A DNA stretch of 50,454 nucleotides from Christensenella sp. UBA4675 (lineage in GTDB: Bacteria; Bacillota; Clostridia; Christensenellales; Borkfalkiaceae). The translations under genes and the position numbers were made by a program. Shown here one piece after another: positions 49,262 through 50,454 of the stretch. The DNA is taken from the NCBI GenBank assembly GCA_002405165.1, contig DHLF01000005.1, positions 197,851 to 248,304 on the forward strand, given 5' to 3'. Each line of letters starts with the position of its first letter. The first letter of the stretch is position 1. The notes beneath the pieces were generated by a model. The model saw nothing but the letters and a program-made list of their open reading frames with translations, did not search any database and was not told the origin of the DNA.

Positions 49262-49486
49262 AATTTTTTTATATCACGAAACTTAAAAAAATGCAATTAT
49301 ATATAAATAATATTTTAAATATATTTATAAAAAAGGTTTAAACTCAAATCTTTAATTATTGTCAAATAATAAAACTAACGTATTTTACCTTTTTAACTTT
49401 TTTATATGAAATAATTATAACTAATTTAAACAAAAATTAAATAAAACTTTTTTAATTATTTATAGATATTTCACGTTTGTAAAATT

Positions 49487-49519
49487 CCCCCCTTTGCTAA
49501 AATGCAAAAGGGCTTTTTA
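49487..49519 (+). terminator. Orphan terminator hairpin
   Basis: CCCTTTGC-loop-GCAAAAGGG followed by CTTTTT on the plus strand, in a gene-free stretch (49262-49528). No ORF ends at it. It may be left from a deleted gene or end a short unannotated RNA. The rest of the stretch is AT-rich with nothing else to report. Confidence 0.6.
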
Positions 49520-49528
49520 GGTTGACAA

Positions 49529-49807
49529 TTATAAACTTTTTATATGTTTATAAAAACCGCTTCTATTCATTTTAAGAGATGACAGAGCTTGTGTTAACTT
49601 TATCTCTTTTTTCTTATATTCGTCAGCTATTGCTTGAAAATTTTTTGAAAGTTTTAGTTTTGGGCGACCTAGGTGTTTGCCCTTTTCTTTTGCTATTCTT
49701 ATACCTTCTGCTTGACGTTTCTTTATGTTCTCCCTTTCGTTGTCAGCTACAAATGATAGTGTTTGTAAGACTATATCACTTATAAATTTCCCGACCAAAT
49801 TTTTACC
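49529..49807 (-). pseudogene. Serine recombinase/resolvase fragment (C-terminal third)
   Basis: The reading frame (LVGKFISDIVLQTLSFVADNERENIKKRQAEGIRIAKEKGKHLGRPKL..., ending GFYKHIKSL) matches the end of the catalytic domain, the long E-helix and the helix-turn-helix DNA-binding domain of Tn3-type resolvases. The first ~110-120 residues with the catalytic Ser are absent. An in-frame TAA at 49808-49810 closes the frame immediately upstream, and the only possible start is a TTG without a Shine-Dalgarno. It is a dead remnant joined to unrelated sequence near 49805. Confidence 0.8.
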
Positions 49808-49947
49808 TTAGGATAGCAAAATCATTCATTTTAGGTTTTAACAAAGATATAAAAATAGATAAACATAATCTAAAACAATTCGATTCTCTGCCTTTCGCCC
49901 AAGACGGAACACTTGAACAAAAACTTGATGAATTATTTAAAAACTAA
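49800..49947 (+). pseudogene. Unrecognised C-terminal gene fragment
   Basis: A plus-strand frame without its own start reads ...IAKSFILGFNKDIKIDKHNLKQFDSLPFAQDGTLEQKLDELFKN and ends at 49945-49947. A perfect terminator follows 14 bp later (49961-49988), as after a true gene end. The upstream part is missing at the same junction that truncates the resolvase. No family is recognised. A second open stretch (about 50062-50181, ending HVYALNEFKKIKLLN) may be another remnant. Confidence 0.5.
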
Positions 49948-49960
49948 TAAGTTTTAAATT

Positions 49961-49988
49961 AAGAACGGACTTTGCTCCGTTCTTTTTT
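49961..49988 (+). terminator. Terminator after the plus-strand gene fragment
   Basis: GAACGGA, loop CTTTGC, TCCGTTC, then T6. A classical Rho-independent terminator, now without a complete gene. Confidence 0.85.
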
Positions 49989-50182
49989 ATTCATAAAGAT
50001 TTAATGAATTGTTTAATGATAAAACAACTATCAATCATTTAAATCCAAAGAAACTATTTAAAATAGCACTAATAATCATATTTTGCAAAATAGAACTTTA
50101 TCGCAAAATTTTTTTGAAAATAACTATTATAAGCACGTCTACGCATTAAACGAATTTAAAAAAATAAAATTACTAAACTAAA

Positions 50183-50211
50183 AAAACAACTGAGAAATTC
50201 AGTCGTTTTTT
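50183..50211 (-). terminator. Terminator after tRNA-Arg(CCT)
   Basis: Minus strand: AACGACTGA and TCAGTTGTT pair (one mismatch), followed by T6, directly after the tRNA 3' end. It would also work in the other direction. Confidence 0.7.
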
Positions 50212-50286
50212 TGGTACTCCCGACGGGAATCGAACCCATAACTGCCCCTTAGGAGGGGGCTGTTATATCCATTTAACTACGGAAGC
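50212..50286 (-). tRNA. tRNA-Arg (anticodon CCT)
   Basis: Acceptor GCTTCCG/CGGGAGT (two G-T pairs), D-arm AGTTAAATGGATATAAC, anticodon stem GCCCC/GGGGC with loop CTCCTAA, T-arm ATGGGTTCGATTCCCGT, A73 and encoded CCA. This tRNA is a frequent integration target of mobile elements. A partial copy lies 166 bp upstream. Confidence 0.93.
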
Positions 50287-50399
50287 TTATTTAATTGTAA
50301 AATATATTTACCACGTAAGTTTATTAAACTGTAAAATCCATAATGGATAGAACAGGTTCTGTTGAGCCGAGCGATAAAGTTTTGTGTAAACAAAAATTT

Positions 50400-50452
50400 A
50401 GCGCGAACGCCGTCGGGTTAGGGTCCCGACTTATCCATTTAACTACGGAAGC
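50400..50452 (-). pseudogene. Partial tRNA-Arg-like copy at the window edge
   Basis: Minus strand: the first 21 nt are identical to tRNA-Arg(CCT) (plus-strand 23-bp exact repeat 50432-50454 versus 50266-50288). An altered anticodon arm GTCGGG-ACCCTAA-CCCGAC follows, still placing CCT in a 7-nt loop but with C instead of T at position 33. After that the T-arm and 3' acceptor strand are lost. It is a degenerate or recombined copy, possibly an attachment-site remnant. Confidence 0.65.
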
Positions 50453-50454
50453 TT

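Overview
The window is about 50 kb of AT-rich DNA from a low-GC, spore-forming Firmicutes chromosome, most likely an anaerobic, uncultured gut-type Clostridia lineage. The evidence is a spoIIGA-sigE-sigG block, spoIVA behind a SigE-type promoter, a Bacillus/Clostridia-like order of housekeeping genes, a flavodiiron protein and two [FeFe]-hydrogenase-family proteins. I cannot name a genus. No prophage, CRISPR array or intact insertion sequence is visible.

Layout. 0.1-7.2 kb (minus strand): an ylxM-ffh-rpsP-khpA-rimM-trmD translation/SRP operon behind a consensus SigA promoter, then ylqF, rnhB, yraN, a THUMP rRNA methyltransferase, and rplS with its own promoter. 7.3-9.5 kb (minus): a three-gene cassette (HPr-kinase-like, PqqD-like, nucleotidyltransferase) of the kind found around RiPP/lasso-peptide tailoring genes, but without precursor, cyclase or protease. 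9.6-11.9 kb (plus): an OmpR-type two-component system followed by an apparently empty 0.57 kb gap. I read that gap as holding two small RNA genes, each with a matching direct-repeat operator at its promoter. 12.0-21.7 kb (minus): comM-dprA-topA-trmFO-hslV-hslU-hisS-trxA. 22.3-24.1 kb (plus): ung and a D-lactate dehydrogenase. 24.3-26.8 kb (minus): sigG, sigE, spoIIGA. 26.8-30.1 kb: a small membrane protein, a lipoprotein, a GNAT acetyltransferase and an ornithine-cyclodeaminase-like gene broken by one base. 30.3-30.9 kb (minus): six tRNA genes (Lys-CTT, Lys-TTT, Gln, His, Arg-TCT, Gly). 31.1-38.9 kb (minus): rdgB, glmS, spoIVA, plsY, der and a flavodiiron protein. 39.0-41.9 kb (plus): a polar amino-acid ABC importer with a TrpR-like regulator. 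42.2-47.8 kb (minus): a hydrogenase/H2-sensor operon (kinase-like protein, two thioredoxin-like [2Fe-2S] ferredoxins, PAS-containing sensory hydrogenase, SpoIIE-type phosphatase, group B-like [FeFe]-hydrogenase). 48.0-49.3 kb: an ArsB/NhaD-type transporter. 49.5-50.45 kb: a scar zone with a resolvase fragment, another gene fragment, tRNA-Arg(CCT), and a partial copy of that tRNA ending at the window edge.

The strongest candidate for an undescribed system is the two-component/small-RNA unit at 9.57-11.91 kb. Its architecture (11-bp direct repeats placed 8 nt upstream of a -10 box; short RNAs with an unpaired anti-Shine-Dalgarno stretch and a terminator) resembles the CiaRH/csRNA circuit of streptococci, but here the RNAs lie directly next to the regulator genes. 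The second is the H2-sensing operon, whose phosphatase carries an unrecognised C-terminal domain. All functional calls come from reading the sequence; no searches or folding programs were run.
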